Shown: positions 25,194-36,839, counted from the stretch's first letter. The stretch is 64,000 nt of DNA from Neobacillus vireti (GCF_001026695.1 NZ_LDNB01000021.1:1-64000), one strand, 5' to 3'. The notes: generated by a model from the letters alone, not told the origin. Numbers and translations are program-made.

Positions 25194-26426
25194 TTAAAGT
25201 GCTGTTACTACTTCATCTTTCATTTCCACGTCATATTCTCCAACTATAGGATAATAGCCTTGTGCATTTTGTTGACGAACCAGCTGTTCAACATCTTTCT
25301 TAGTCGCCTGAATGATAAACGTCCCTTCAGAAACCTGTTCAATCCACAAAATCGACGTGTTAAGTTGTTTCTTGGCAAGTCCATATACAAGCCAAGTTTC
25401 TTTTCCCTGTGGATTTTCCGGTTCCGAAATGGCTGTGGGTGAAGGAGTTACACTACTTTTGGCAGGCTTACTTTGACAGACATACACCAAATCTTCAATT
25501 ACCGCACTTGCAGTGGGATACATTCCGGCACCTGGCCCCTGGAGGGTGATTCTTCCGACTATATCGGAGAAAACATTTACAGCGTTCTCTACTCCCTCGA
25601 CATGGTAGAATGGGTGTTCACTTCCAACAAGAACAGGTTTAACCGAAGCCTTTATTTGTCCTCCTGCTCTACTAAGGCTTGCAATATGTTTGAATCTAAG
25701 ACCTATTTTTTCAGCAGCTTCAATTAATTTAATAGTTATTGAAGTAATCCCCTCCCGCTCGACATCCTGCCAATTCGGTTCTTCCCCAAAAGCGATACGG
25801 CTCAGGATCATTGTTTTATAAAAAGCATCATAGCCTTCAACGTCATTAGTCGGGTCCGCCTCCGCATAGCCATTCACTTGTGCCGAGAGTAAGCTTTCAG
25901 CAAATGACTGCTTTTTCACGCGCATTTCCGTCAAAATGAAATTTGATGTCCCGTTAAGAATGCCTTGGACTTGCTGGACACGATTTATTTTTAATAACTG
26001 CCTTAGTGTTTGAATAACTGGAATTCCCCCTGCCACCGTTGCTTCAAAACCCACGGAAACATGATTCTCCTCCGCAAGCTCGAACAACTCTTTCCCGTGG
26101 TGGGCAAACATCTCTTTATTAGCAGTGATAATATGACAGCCGCGCTCGATTGCCTTTTTCAAAAATGTGAACGTTGGTTCTTTGTCGACAATGGCTTCGA
26201 CCACAATGTCAAGCTGAGGCAGCTCTAGAATTTCTGAAAAATCCGTTGTAACAAGCACATCTTCATTTATTGCTCTTTCCTTTTGCTTGTTTTTAATGAG
26301 GACAGCAGCTACCTCCACCTTTTTTCCTAAAACAGCTGTTAACTCTTCCGAATGGGATTGTATGGTCCGATAAACCCCTTCACCAACCGTTCCAAAACCA
26401 AGAATCGCCACTTTTATTGCACTCAT
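25194..26426 (-). CDS. hom: Homoserine dehydrogenase
   Basis: A 410-residue enzyme that reduces aspartate-4-semialdehyde to homoserine, the branch toward methionine and threonine. NAD(P)-binding GFGTVGEGVY lies at residues 10-19, the substrate region includes GTSNFILTEM and AEADPTNDVEGYD, and residues after about 335 form an ACT-like regulatory domain. It stands alone, with its own terminator and a SAM riboswitch in the leader, rather than in a hom-thrC-thrB operon. This suggests that it serves methionine supply; a threonine-operon copy may exist elsewhere. The ribosome site is AAGGGG. Confidence 0.93.
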   Translation of the reverse strand: MSAIKVAILGFGTVGEGVYRTIQSHSEELTAVLGKKVEVAAVLIKNKQKERAINEDVLVTTDFSEILELPQLDIVVEAIVDKEPTFTFLKKAIERGCHIITANKEMFAHHGKELFELAEENHVSVGFEATVAGGIPVIQTLRQLLKINRVQQVQGILNGTSNFILTEMRVKKQSFAESLLSAQVNGYAEADPTNDVEGYDAFYKTMILSRIAFGEEPNWQDVEREGITSITIKLIEAAEKIGLRFKHIASLSRAGGQIKASVKPVLVGSEHPFYHVEGVENAVNVFSDIVGRITLQGPGAGMYPTASAVIEDLVYVCQSKPAKSSVTPSPTAISEPENPQGKETWLVYGLAKKQLNTSILWIEQVSEGTFIIQATKKDVEQLVRQQNAQGYYPIVGEYDVEMKDEVVTAL

Positions 26427-26458
26427 GGTTAATCCACCCCTTTAGATTTAATGATAAG

Positions 26459-26609
26459 CAAAAAACCCTCTTCCATAAGAAGAGGGTTCATTTCCTCCTC
26501 TTATCTGTCAGGTTCAAAATAACCTGCAGGAATTAGCACCTTTTCAAGGAATACCTTGAAGGTTGCCGGGCTTCATCGGGCCTAGTCCCTCCGCCGCTCT
26601 GGATAAGAG
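26459..26609 (-). promoter_or_regulatory. SAM-I (S-box) riboswitch with terminator, upstream of hom
   Basis: On the minus strand the aptamer runs from CTCTTATCCAGAGCGGCGGA (complement ending at 26609) through GGGACTAGGCCC, GATGAAGCCCGGCAACC and GGTGCTAATTCC to GACAGATAAGAG (complement 26498-26509), closing P1 by pairing CTCTTATC with GATAAGAG. This is the S-box core. A terminator (ACCCTCTTC / GAAGAGGGT, then TTTTTT; complement 26459-26489) follows directly, and its 5' side can only form when P1 is closed. SAM should therefore end transcription before hom. Confidence 0.95.
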
Positions 26610-26646
26610 TATATATTTATGCGTCACCATTTTATTATTAAAATTC

Positions 26647-26675
26647 ATTTTAATTTAAACAATTTGAAGTGTCAA
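26647..26675 (-). promoter_or_regulatory. Promoter of the SAM riboswitch-hom unit
   Basis: Minus-strand TTGACA (complement 26670-26675), 17-base spacer, TAAAAT (complement 26647-26652), about 40 bases ahead of the aptamer. Confidence 0.7.
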
Positions 26676-26814
26676 TAAATTCGGAATCCACATCTATATA
26701 ATTCTTGAAATTAAGACACAGATTTTTAATTGCTTCATCGTCATTATATGTTTTATAAAAAGTGGTTGATAAGGGTGATTACCTATATTTTCATACAAAA
26801 AAATTGGCTATTAG

Positions 26815-27936
26815 TCATAGTCCAGACCAAGGGTAGCCAGGTGCTTTGTTGTCTCTTAGCCAAAAGCCAACTCCACCAGTTTTTAATTTACTGACTACTA
26901 CAAATTGCCCTGAATTATTTTCAAAAAAAAGAGGATTTCCCGTTACACCTTTAGCAAACGTCTTACTTTTACGCCCTTTTCCATTAGGGTCTTGCCAATA
27001 ATGGGTCAAAGAAGAACCTGACCGAACAATAATCTCTAAGTTACCAAACTTACTCTTGATTGGAATGGAAATGGCATAATTATTTGGATTATCCTCATAC
27101 CACGGATATTTTTTATTTTTATACTTTTTTGTATTATGTTTATTTTCAAAATACAAAGATCCAATTAATTCATTTTTATAGCCGCCTAAATTATCATAAC
27201 TGTTCAAATGATCACTATTTTTAGTTTCAAAGTTTTCTAAAGTATTTTTCCGTTCATAAATGAGTTTGGTCATTTTTTTCTTGTTTCCACTTGCCTGCAT
27301 ATAGCGGCCGAGAAGCTCAGCATTCGCTTTACCATGTGGATTTGTTTGATAGTTCGAACTAGGGTGCCATAAGTGAAATAGTTTCCCTTTAATATTTACG
27401 ATTTCTCCGCAAAGCGTACGGACAGCATGTGAAAATGCATCATCTTCGCCTCCCCAACCAATAAACCGTTCATCAAAACCACCAACTGCTTCAAAGTTTA
27501 CTCGAGGAATGACAAAGAGTTTTCCTGCAAATCCTTCATAAACCCAATTTGATTTGTTACATTCTTCATACTTTACATCAATTGGCCACTTTGGTTTAGT
27601 TTTAAGTAATCTTTCAGTACCTTGCCATTCAATATTATAAACTTCAGTAAAAGGGACTACCCATGCTGCTTTATCAAGTAGTTTTATCGCTTCTACAATA
27701 ATATTGGAGTTATAAACGACATCCGCATCAGCTATTACAAAAATATCTTTTGTTGCTTTTTTAGCTGCAAAGTTTACAGCCTTAGATTTATTAATGTCCT
27801 CGCCATTGATTAGTCCCAAACATAATTCAGCTTCGGGCATCGCACGAGCATAATATCTTTTAATCCATTCAAACGCCTTCGCTCTTGGACCATTGTCTGT
27901 TTGGAAAGGTACAATTATTGAAACGTTTTCTAACAC
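26815..27936 (-). CDS. Glycosyltransferase with C-terminal module, paralogue of 19479-21476
   Basis: A 373-residue protein. Residues 1-235 are a GT-A domain almost parallel to the protein at 19479-21476: VSIIVPFQTDNGPRA, IADADVV (67-73) and GWGGEDDAF near 160. The second glycosyltransferase-like domain of the paralogue is missing; after a short linker the C-terminal module follows directly (KKYPWYEDN, SSLTHYWQD, GGVGFWLRDN) and stops about 50 residues earlier than in the paralogue. Translation begins at GTG seven bases after GGAGAG. No frameshift was seen at the early end. Function of the pair is unknown. Confidence 0.8.
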   Translation of the reverse strand: MLENVSIIVPFQTDNGPRAKAFEWIKRYYARAMPEAELCLGLINGEDINKSKAVNFAAKKATKDIFVIADADVVYNSNIIVEAIKLLDKAAWVVPFTEVYNIEWQGTERLLKTKPKWPIDVKYEECNKSNWVYEGFAGKLFVIPRVNFEAVGGFDERFIGWGGEDDAFSHAVRTLCGEIVNIKGKLFHLWHPSSNYQTNPHGKANAELLGRYMQASGNKKKMTKLIYERKNTLENFETKNSDHLNSYDNLGGYKNELIGSLYFENKHNTKKYKNKKYPWYEDNPNNYAISIPIKSKFGNLEIIVRSGSSLTHYWQDPNGKGRKSKTFAKGVTGNPLFFENNSGQFVVVSKLKTGGVGFWLRDNKAPGYPWSGL

Positions 27937-28171
27937 TGCAACTCTCTCCTTTTTTATAAAAATTTTTATAATTTCTATTATTTCTTACTGTATGTGAATG
28001 GATCTGTGATGGAAACGGCATGTATAATGCTTCTGCTGAATGATTAGTTATGGCAGGGCAATTTGACGAATTAGAGTAATTCAACATGGGGTATTCAGAA
28101 ATTAATGTCTCGCTGACCGCTGGCATCTGCTTCATGAGGGATTTATTTATATCATTTGGTAATTGCAACAT
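27869..28171 (-). CDS. Possible small protein upstream of the glycosyltransferase (doubtful)
   Basis: An open frame of 100 codons starting with MLQLPNDINKSLMKQ, ten bases after AAAGGT. It resembles no family I recognise and is rich in Ser, Asn and Pro. Its last 22 codons overlap the start of the glycosyltransferase in another frame, which argues against it or suggests that it is a decayed gene whose 3' end is lost. Confidence 0.25.
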   Translation of the reverse strand: MLQLPNDINKSLMKQMPAVSETLISEYPMLNYSNSSNCPAITNHSAEALYMPFPSQIHSHTVRNNRNYKNFYKKGESCSVRKRFNNCTFPNRQWSKSEGV

Positions 28172-28301
28172 AGTTTATTGTACCTTTCAAATCAATGCGC
28201 AATTGCATTTTATAAGGTAGAAGGACATGCTAATTATGTGAAATTTATTTGTCGCTGCCATTTAGAGAGTGGATGCGAATCTGATTTGGGAGAGATGAAA
28301 A
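27937..28301. other. Divergent intergenic region between glycosyltransferase and P-loop kinase
   Basis: About 365 bases. Apart from the doubtful small frame on the minus strand and the ribosome sites at both ends (GGAGAG near 27945, GGGAGAG near 28288) I see no convincing promoter, hairpin or repeat. Confidence 0.4.
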
Positions 28302-28733
28302 GTGAAATTGGGCATTATGTGTGGGATGCCATTAAGCGGAAAATCAACATACAGTAAAACTCTTCAGAAGCAAGGTTGGGTACGTGTATCTCTAGATGAT
28401 ATTAGGCAAGCTTTGCATGGCCAAATATACAAAGCAGAAGCAGAACCGCTAGTGTGGGAAAGCGCTGAACTTATGGTACGTTCTTTGCTAAAAAGTGGAC
28501 ATTACGTCCTTGTTGATACCACAAACAGAACCAGAGATCGTCGCAAAAGATGGATTCGTGTTGCGAAGGAATTTGGACTTACTTTGGAAATATTCCATGT
28601 AGATACTGATTATGAAACTTGTAAACAACGTAACAGAAAGCTGAAGCGACTATCTGAAAATGTTTTAAAACAAATATATAAAGAATTCCAGAAGCCGACT
28701 TCAGATGAAGGAACTATTATAAAGGTCATATAG
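28302..28733 (+). CDS. P-loop kinase of the polynucleotide kinase-like (AAA_33) family
   Basis: A 143-residue protein with Walker A GMPLSGKST (residues 8-16), the substrate-strand motif VSLDDIRQALHG, and VLVDTTNRTRDRRKRW, the pattern of small T4 PNK 5'-kinase-like and related ATP-dependent phosphotransferases. It lacks phosphatase or ligase domains. The real substrate, whether nucleic acid or small molecule, cannot be told. It begins at GTG, eight bases after GGGAGAG. The ROK kinase follows after 49 bases, so they are likely co-transcribed. Confidence 0.75.
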   Translation: MKLGIMCGMPLSGKSTYSKTLQKQGWVRVSLDDIRQALHGQIYKAEAEPLVWESAELMVRSLLKSGHYVLVDTTNRTRDRRKRWIRVAKEFGLTLEIFHVDTDYETCKQRNRKLKRLSENVLKQIYKEFQKPTSDEGTIIKVI

Positions 28734-28782
28734 CAAAAATACCTTCAAGCTTACAACAATTCGCAGATTAGGAGGAAGGAAA

Positions 28783-29673
28783 TTGAAAAAGTATATTTGC
28801 TTTGATATAGGCGGGACAAAAGTAAAGCACGGTATATTACTAGAGAATGGAACTATTCTTTCAAAAGATAGTTTCGATACTCATTGTACAAATCTAGAAT
28901 TATTTTTAAAAGAAATGGTAGATATCATTCACATCTATACTAAAAATTATAATATAAGCGGTGTAGCTATTAGCTTACCGGGCTTTATTAACCCTCATAC
29001 AGGTTACTCAGAACGTGGAGGCGCGGTAAAAGCACTAGATAACCAGAATCTAAAAAAATTATTAAAAAAAAGAACTTCGCTGCCGATTGAAATTGAAAAT
29101 GACGGAAATTGTGCTGCTTTAGCAGAAAAAATAAGTGGTAACGCAAAAAAATGTACTGATTTTATTTGTGTCACAATTGGGACTGGAATAGGAGGGGGTA
29201 TATTTATTAACGGGAAACTTTTGCATGGTCACAGTTTTAGAGGCGGTGAATTTGGTTTTATGATTACTCAAGCCAGAAACAATGGTAGGGATATACTGCA
29301 CTCCAATGCTTCTACTAATGCCTTAATTAAGTCCTATAAAAAACTAAAGAGTATTAGTGAATATGAAAACATTAAAGGAGAAACAGTTTTTTTAGAATCC
29401 AGCCATAATAGTTCGGTAAAAGAACTACTTGATGACTGGATTCGAAACATTAGTTATGGAATTTATAACTTGGCAGCAACGTTAAACCCTCAAAAAATTT
29501 TAATTGGCGGGGGAGTAATTGCCCAACAAGGTTTGTTAGGTAATATTAACAATAAACTTGACCAGATTCCCGGGTGGAAAGATATTAAGATCCCTGTCGA
29601 AAGTTGTAAGTATCAAAATGACGCAGGAATGATTGGAGCAATGTACCATTTCATCCAAAAGCAAGGTGTATAA
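28783..29673 (+). CDS. ROK family sugar kinase
   Basis: A 296-residue kinase of the ROK family. DIGGTKVKHGIL (residues 8-19) is the phosphate-1 loop, IENDGNCAALAE and GTGIGGGIFING are the sugar and phosphate-2 segments. The zinc site of typical glucokinases (CxCGxxGCxE and the His of GGExGH) is absent; here GGEFGFMI replaces it, as in zinc-free ROK members such as beta-glucoside kinases. It phosphorylates a hexose or hexose derivative. The start is TTG right after GGAGGAAGG. It might feed the glycosyltransferases nearby, which is inference. Confidence 0.85.
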   Translation: MKKYICFDIGGTKVKHGILLENGTILSKDSFDTHCTNLELFLKEMVDIIHIYTKNYNISGVAISLPGFINPHTGYSERGGAVKALDNQNLKKLLKKRTSLPIEIENDGNCAALAEKISGNAKKCTDFICVTIGTGIGGGIFINGKLLHGHSFRGGEFGFMITQARNNGRDILHSNASTNALIKSYKKLKSISEYENIKGETVFLESSHNSSVKELLDDWIRNISYGIYNLAATLNPQKILIGGGVIAQQGLLGNINNKLDQIPGWKDIKIPVESCKYQNDAGMIGAMYHFIQKQGV

Positions 29674-29730
29674 AATTAAATTACCTAGAAACGTTAATCT
29701 CAAACTTTTGGTACCCGATGGAAAATAGGT

Positions 29731-29754
29731 AATGCCCGCCAAATAGCGGGCATT
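29731..29754. terminator. Bidirectional terminator between ROK kinase and argH
   Basis: TGCCCGC-CAAATA-GCGGGCA hairpin with A/T tracts on both sides, between convergent genes. It ends the long arginine transcript from the other strand. Confidence 0.75.
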
Positions 29755-29763
29755 TCACAACAC

Positions 29764-31140
29764 TTATTCTTGTAGTTTCCCTTCAGCCAGTGCAATTTGC
29801 TTCGATACCTGTTCCGGTGCTGTTCCGCCAAAGCTGTTTCTTACGGCAACTACATGCTCAGGAGCCAATACTCTATAAATATCTTTTTCAAATAGTGGAC
29901 TGAACTCTTGATATTCTTCGAAATTTAAATCCAGTAAAAATTGGTTAGATTGAATGGCATGCAAGACAATTTTTCCAATCACTTCATGGGCTTCGCGGAA
30001 CGGTAACCCTTTTCTAACCAAGTAATCGGCAATATCAGTGGCATTGGAAAAGTCATTGTTGATCGCCTTACGCATTATATCCTTTTTAACGGTCATCGTT
30101 TCGATCATTGGTGCCAACAGCTTTAATGACCCTTCTAGTGTCTCCACTGTATCAAACATTCCTTCTTTATCTTCCTGCAAATCCTTGTTGTAAGCGAGCG
30201 GCAAACCTTTCAGCACCGTTAGCAACCCAATCAAATTGCCATACGTGCGGCCCGTTTTTCCTCTGAGCAGTTCTGGCACGTCCGGGTTTTTCTTTTGCGG
30301 CATAATACTTGAGCCTGTACAGAAGGAGTCATCCAGCTCCACAAATTGAAACTCCTGGCTAGACCAGATGACCAATTCTTCAGAAAGTCTGGAAATATGC
30401 GTCATAATAATGGAACCGATTGATAAAAATTCAAGAATAAAATCGCGGTCACTAACGGCATCCATACTGTTTGGATATACCGTTTCGAACCCTAGCAGCT
30501 CGGCAACAAGTTCACGGTTGATTGGAAATGTTGTCCCTGCCAAGGCACCAGAACCGAGAGGAAGCCAGTTAATCCGTTTTAGAGAATCTAGTAATCTCTC
30601 TTTATCACGTTCAAACATCCAAAAATAGGCCATCACATGGTGGGCAAAGGAAACCGGCTGGGCCCGCTGCAAGTGTGTATACCCTGGAATCAACGTTTGC
30701 ACATTCTCTTTTGCCTGCCCGATTAATGCCTGCTGGACATCTTCCAGTAATTTAATCAGCTCGGTTGTTTTTGATCGTAAATAAATATGCATATCTGTTG
30801 CTACTTGATCGTTACGGCTGCGGCCCGTATGTAGCTTACCGCCCACAGGGCCAATTTTTTCAATTAATAGTTTTTCAATATTCATATGAATATCTTCATC
30901 TTCCACTAAGAACTCAACCTCGTTATTTTCTACCATCTGTTTTATCGAAAGAAGGCCATCCTTAATTTTTTCAGCATCCTCCATCGGGATTATGCCGCAT
31001 TCCCCCAGCATTTGGACATGTGCAAGGCTGCCTGCAATATCCTCTTTGGCTAGTTTTTGATCAAAATTGATCGAAGCTGTAAATTCTTCCACTAATTTGT
31101 TCGTTTCCTTTGTAAAACGTCCGCCCCATAGCTTAGACAT
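29764..31140 (-). CDS. argH: Argininosuccinate lyase
   Basis: A 458-residue enzyme of the fumarase/aspartase superfamily that splits argininosuccinate into arginine and fumarate, the last step of arginine synthesis. It shows the N-terminal MSKLWGGRF, HTGRSRNDQ, TPGYTHLQRAQP (catalytic His) and the signature loop GSSIMPQKKNPD with the catalytic Ser. The ATG at 31140 follows AAGGGAG; 13 in-frame codons upstream are not used in homologues. Last gene of the arginine cluster, 216 bases after argG. Confidence 0.96.
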   Translation of the reverse strand: MSKLWGGRFTKETNKLVEEFTASINFDQKLAKEDIAGSLAHVQMLGECGIIPMEDAEKIKDGLLSIKQMVENNEVEFLVEDEDIHMNIEKLLIEKIGPVGGKLHTGRSRNDQVATDMHIYLRSKTTELIKLLEDVQQALIGQAKENVQTLIPGYTHLQRAQPVSFAHHVMAYFWMFERDKERLLDSLKRINWLPLGSGALAGTTFPINRELVAELLGFETVYPNSMDAVSDRDFILEFLSIGSIIMTHISRLSEELVIWSSQEFQFVELDDSFCTGSSIMPQKKNPDVPELLRGKTGRTYGNLIGLLTVLKGLPLAYNKDLQEDKEGMFDTVETLEGSLKLLAPMIETMTVKKDIMRKAINNDFSNATDIADYLVRKGLPFREAHEVIGKIVLHAIQSNQFLLDLNFEEYQEFSPLFEKDIYRVLAPEHVVAVRNSFGGTAPEQVSKQIALAEGKLQE

Positions 31141-31186
31141 GTAGTTTTCTCCCTTCAAACAAGGTGTTTTTGCCTCCAAAAATAGT

Positions 31187-31282
31187 TTATCAGCGATTTT
31201 TTGGTGTTTATCGGCGGATTTTGCATTTTATCAGCGAATCTGACCATTATATCGGCGAATTTCCATTTTTATCAGCGAATCG
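31187..31282. repeat. Five tandem degenerate 20-21 bp repeats in the argG-argH gap
   Basis: Units with core TTATCRGCGRAT start at 31187, 31208, 31228, 31249 and 31269, spaced 21, 20, 21 and 20 bases. The cores are well conserved and the 8-9 bases between them are not. Some copies read CAG and some CGG at the centre. Function unknown. Confidence 0.8.
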
Positions 31283-31321
31283 CAAAATTGCCTTTGGCAT
31301 AGTAGACTTCTTAAGAAGTTT

Positions 31322-31346
31322 GCCCCCGAAATTTATCTCCGGGGGC
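31322..31346. other. GC-rich hairpin between argG and argH
   Basis: GCCCCCG and CGGGGGC form a seven-base GC stem with an 11-base loop, directly after argG. On neither strand is there a T-run, so it is more likely an RNA stability or processing element, or a weak attenuator, than a standard terminator. Confidence 0.55.
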
Positions 31347-31356
31347 ACTCTAAAAA

Positions 31357-32568
31357 CTATTTTAGAACCGATTCTTTTTTATTCACTTCAGAATAAACCT
31401 TAGTCGGTAAACCCCAAAGTTTAATAAAACCAACTGCCGCATTATGATCAAAGGCATCTCCTTTTGAGTAGGTTGCTAATTCCTCATTGTAAAGACTATG
31501 CGGTGATTTTCGGCCGACAACCGTGTGATTCCCTTTTAGAAGCTTAACTCGGATGGTGCCTGACACCACCTTTTGTGTTTCATCAATAAAGGCATCAAGT
31601 GCCGCTTTTAACGGAGAATACCAGAGACCTTCATAAATAATTTTTGCCATCTGTTGTTCAACCTGCGTTTTAAATTGCGTGACCTCACGAGTCAAGGTTA
31701 GAAACTCTAATTCTTTATGAGCATTGATTAAAATGAGCGCTGCTGGATTTTCATACACTTCACGCGATTTAATGCCTACTAATCTATTTTCAATATGATC
31801 GATACGGCCCACACCGTGCTTGCCGCCAAGCTCATTTAACGTTTCAATTAACTGTACTAATGGCAGCTTTTCGCCATTTAGAGCAACAGGGACACCTTGG
31901 TCAAATTCAATTTCCACATATTCCGCTGCATTTGGTGTTAATTCAATTGGATTCGTCCAATCAAACGCCGCTTCCGGTGCCTCTGCCCATGGATTTTCAA
32001 GCACTCCAGCTTCACAGGCACGGCCCCAAATGTTAGCATCAATCGAAAACGGATTGTCTAAATCAACAGGGATTGGAATTCCATTTTCCTCGGCATAGGC
32101 AATCTCCTCATCACGGGTCATGCCCCATTCACGAACAGGAGCCACCACTTTTAAACTTGGATTTAACGCTTGAATCGAAACTTCAAAACGAACTTGATCA
32201 TTTCCTTTTCCAGTACAACCGTGGGCAACAGCGGTTGCACCCTCTTTTTCAGCAACCTCAACTAGTAATTTAGAAATCAACGGTCGGGAAAGGGCTGAGG
32301 ATAATGGATACTTACCTTCGTATAAGCAATTTGCCTTTAAAGCCGGTAAAATATATTCCTTCGCTAACAATTCCTTTGCATCGACGATATACGCTTTACT
32401 CGCTCCCACATTCAAAGCCTTATTTTTAATCGCCTCTAAATCTTTCCCTTCACCAACATCAAGCCCTAGTGCAATCACATCATAGCCGTATTTTTCCTGA
32501 ATCCATTTAACCGATACCGATGTATCTAAACCGCCTGAATAGGCCAAAACAATTTTTTCCTTAGTCAT
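31357..32568 (-). CDS. argG: Argininosuccinate synthase
   Basis: A 403-residue ATP-dependent ligase joining citrulline and aspartate to argininosuccinate. The N-type ATP pyrophosphatase loop AYSGGLDTSV (residues 9-18), the citrulline/aspartate-binding segment GKGNDQVRFE and YENPAALILINAH are intact. Length is normal. AAGGGAG is seven bases before the ATG. It has its own upstream gap with an ARG box and a TATAAT sequence, so it may be transcribed separately with argH as well as by read-through. Confidence 0.97.
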   Translation of the reverse strand: MTKEKIVLAYSGGLDTSVSVKWIQEKYGYDVIALGLDVGEGKDLEAIKNKALNVGASKAYIVDAKELLAKEYILPALKANCLYEGKYPLSSALSRPLISKLLVEVAEKEGATAVAHGCTGKGNDQVRFEVSIQALNPSLKVVAPVREWGMTRDEEIAYAEENGIPIPVDLDNPFSIDANIWGRACEAGVLENPWAEAPEAAFDWTNPIELTPNAAEYVEIEFDQGVPVALNGEKLPLVQLIETLNELGGKHGVGRIDHIENRLVGIKSREVYENPAALILINAHKELEFLTLTREVTQFKTQVEQQMAKIIYEGLWYSPLKAALDAFIDETQKVVSGTIRVKLLKGNHTVVGRKSPHSLYNEELATYSKGDAFDHNAAVGFIKLWGLPTKVYSEVNKKESVLK

Positions 32569-32589
32569 TTGTATTCTCCCTTTCGTTAG

Positions 32590-32607
32590 ATTGCATTAAT
32601 ATTCATT
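32590..32607. promoter_or_regulatory. ARG box candidate upstream of argG
   Basis: On the minus strand AATGAATATTAATGCAAT fits the ArgR/AhrC operator pattern WNTGAAT-N4-ATKCANW. A TATAAT (complement 32618-32623) lies just upstream, so a bound repressor would cover the start of transcription. Confidence 0.65.
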
Positions 32608-32647
32608 AGATAGAATTATTATACAGCAAATCTCAAAAAAATAAATA

Positions 32648-33602
32648 CTATTTTGCTAGTAATAATTTTAAAATTGCTTTTTGTGCATGAAGGCGGTTCT
32701 CAGCCTCATCGAATACAACCGAGTGGGGTCCATCGATAATATCGGCGGTAACCTCTTCACCGCGATGTGCCGGCAGACAATGTAAAAAGATAAAGTCGTT
32801 CTTAGCAAGCTTGCATAGATCCTCATTTACTTGATAAGATTCGAATACCTTCAATCGCTTTTCGGTTTCTTCTTCCTGCCCCATACTGGTCCACACATCT
32901 GTAACGATGACATCTGCGTCTTTAACAGCTTCCTGTGGATTGTTTGTAACCTCAACCGTACTTCCTGTAAGTTTGCCCGCTTCGATTGCCTTCCCTGTTA
33001 CTTTTCCATTTGGCAGATAACCTTCCGGGCTAGCAATACTAAAATTCATTCCTGTTTTAACTGCACCCTCCATCAGCGAGTGCGCCATATTATTATTACC
33101 GTCTCCCAAATAGCACATCTTTAAGCCGACCAGTTTTCCTTTATGTTCTAGGATGGTCAAGAGATCCGCTAATACCTGACATGGGTGTTGTAAATCTGTT
33201 AATCCATTAATAACAGGGATTGAAGCATGCTCCGCCAACTCTTCAACCGAATCGTGTGAAAATGTGCGAATCATAATTCCATCGACATAACGGGATAATA
33301 CTTTCGCTGTATCAGAAATACTTTCGCCTCTGCCTAGCTGGATGTCCTTCGAACTAAGGAAAATGGCATGACCGCCAAGCTGAAGCATGCCAACTTCAAA
33401 CGATACTCGTGTACGAGTTGATGATTTTTCAAAAATCATCCCTAATACTTTTCCGCTTAAATACGGATGAGGTTTTCCCTGTTTCTGCTGTGCCTTTAAC
33501 TCCTGGGCCACGTCTAACAAATAATGAATATCGTCAGTGCTGTAGTCTGAAAGCTGTAAAAAATCTTTTCCCTTCAAATGATTTTTTTCCATTTTACTTA
33601 AT

Positions 33603-33619
<17 letters not shown>
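32648..33619 (-). CDS. argF: Ornithine carbamoyltransferase
   Basis: A 323-residue transferase making citrulline from ornithine and carbamoyl phosphate. Carbamoyl-phosphate motif STRTR, HPCQ and the ornithine-binding FLHCLPAHRG are present, as is the SMG loop (SMGQEEE). It starts inside the last codons of carB, with AGAGGTG six bases ahead; the ATG at residue 13 would be an alternative. The N-terminal 15 residues are an extension compared with typical enzymes. Confidence 0.95.

Positions 33620-36825
<3,206 letters not shown>

Positions 36826-36839
<14 letters not shown>

Noticed and set aside
26815..26870. Frameshift as the cause of the shorter end of the second module-bearing glycosyltransferase
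   Set aside because: The sequence after the stop does not continue the paralogue's residues in any frame that I could follow.
28302..28733. Zeta-type toxin of a toxin-antitoxin pair
   Set aside because: The P-loop protein is small, has no adjacent antitoxin-like gene, and its companion is a sugar kinase.
31187..31282. CRISPR array
   Set aside because: The repeat core is only about 12 bases with 8-9 base gaps, copies are degenerate, and no cas genes are near.
31555..31567. GGTGCCTGACACC inside argG, the same 13-mer as in the hairpin at 58432
   Set aside because: Here it encodes conserved residues (VVSGTIRV) of argininosuccinate synthase, so the match is probably chance.
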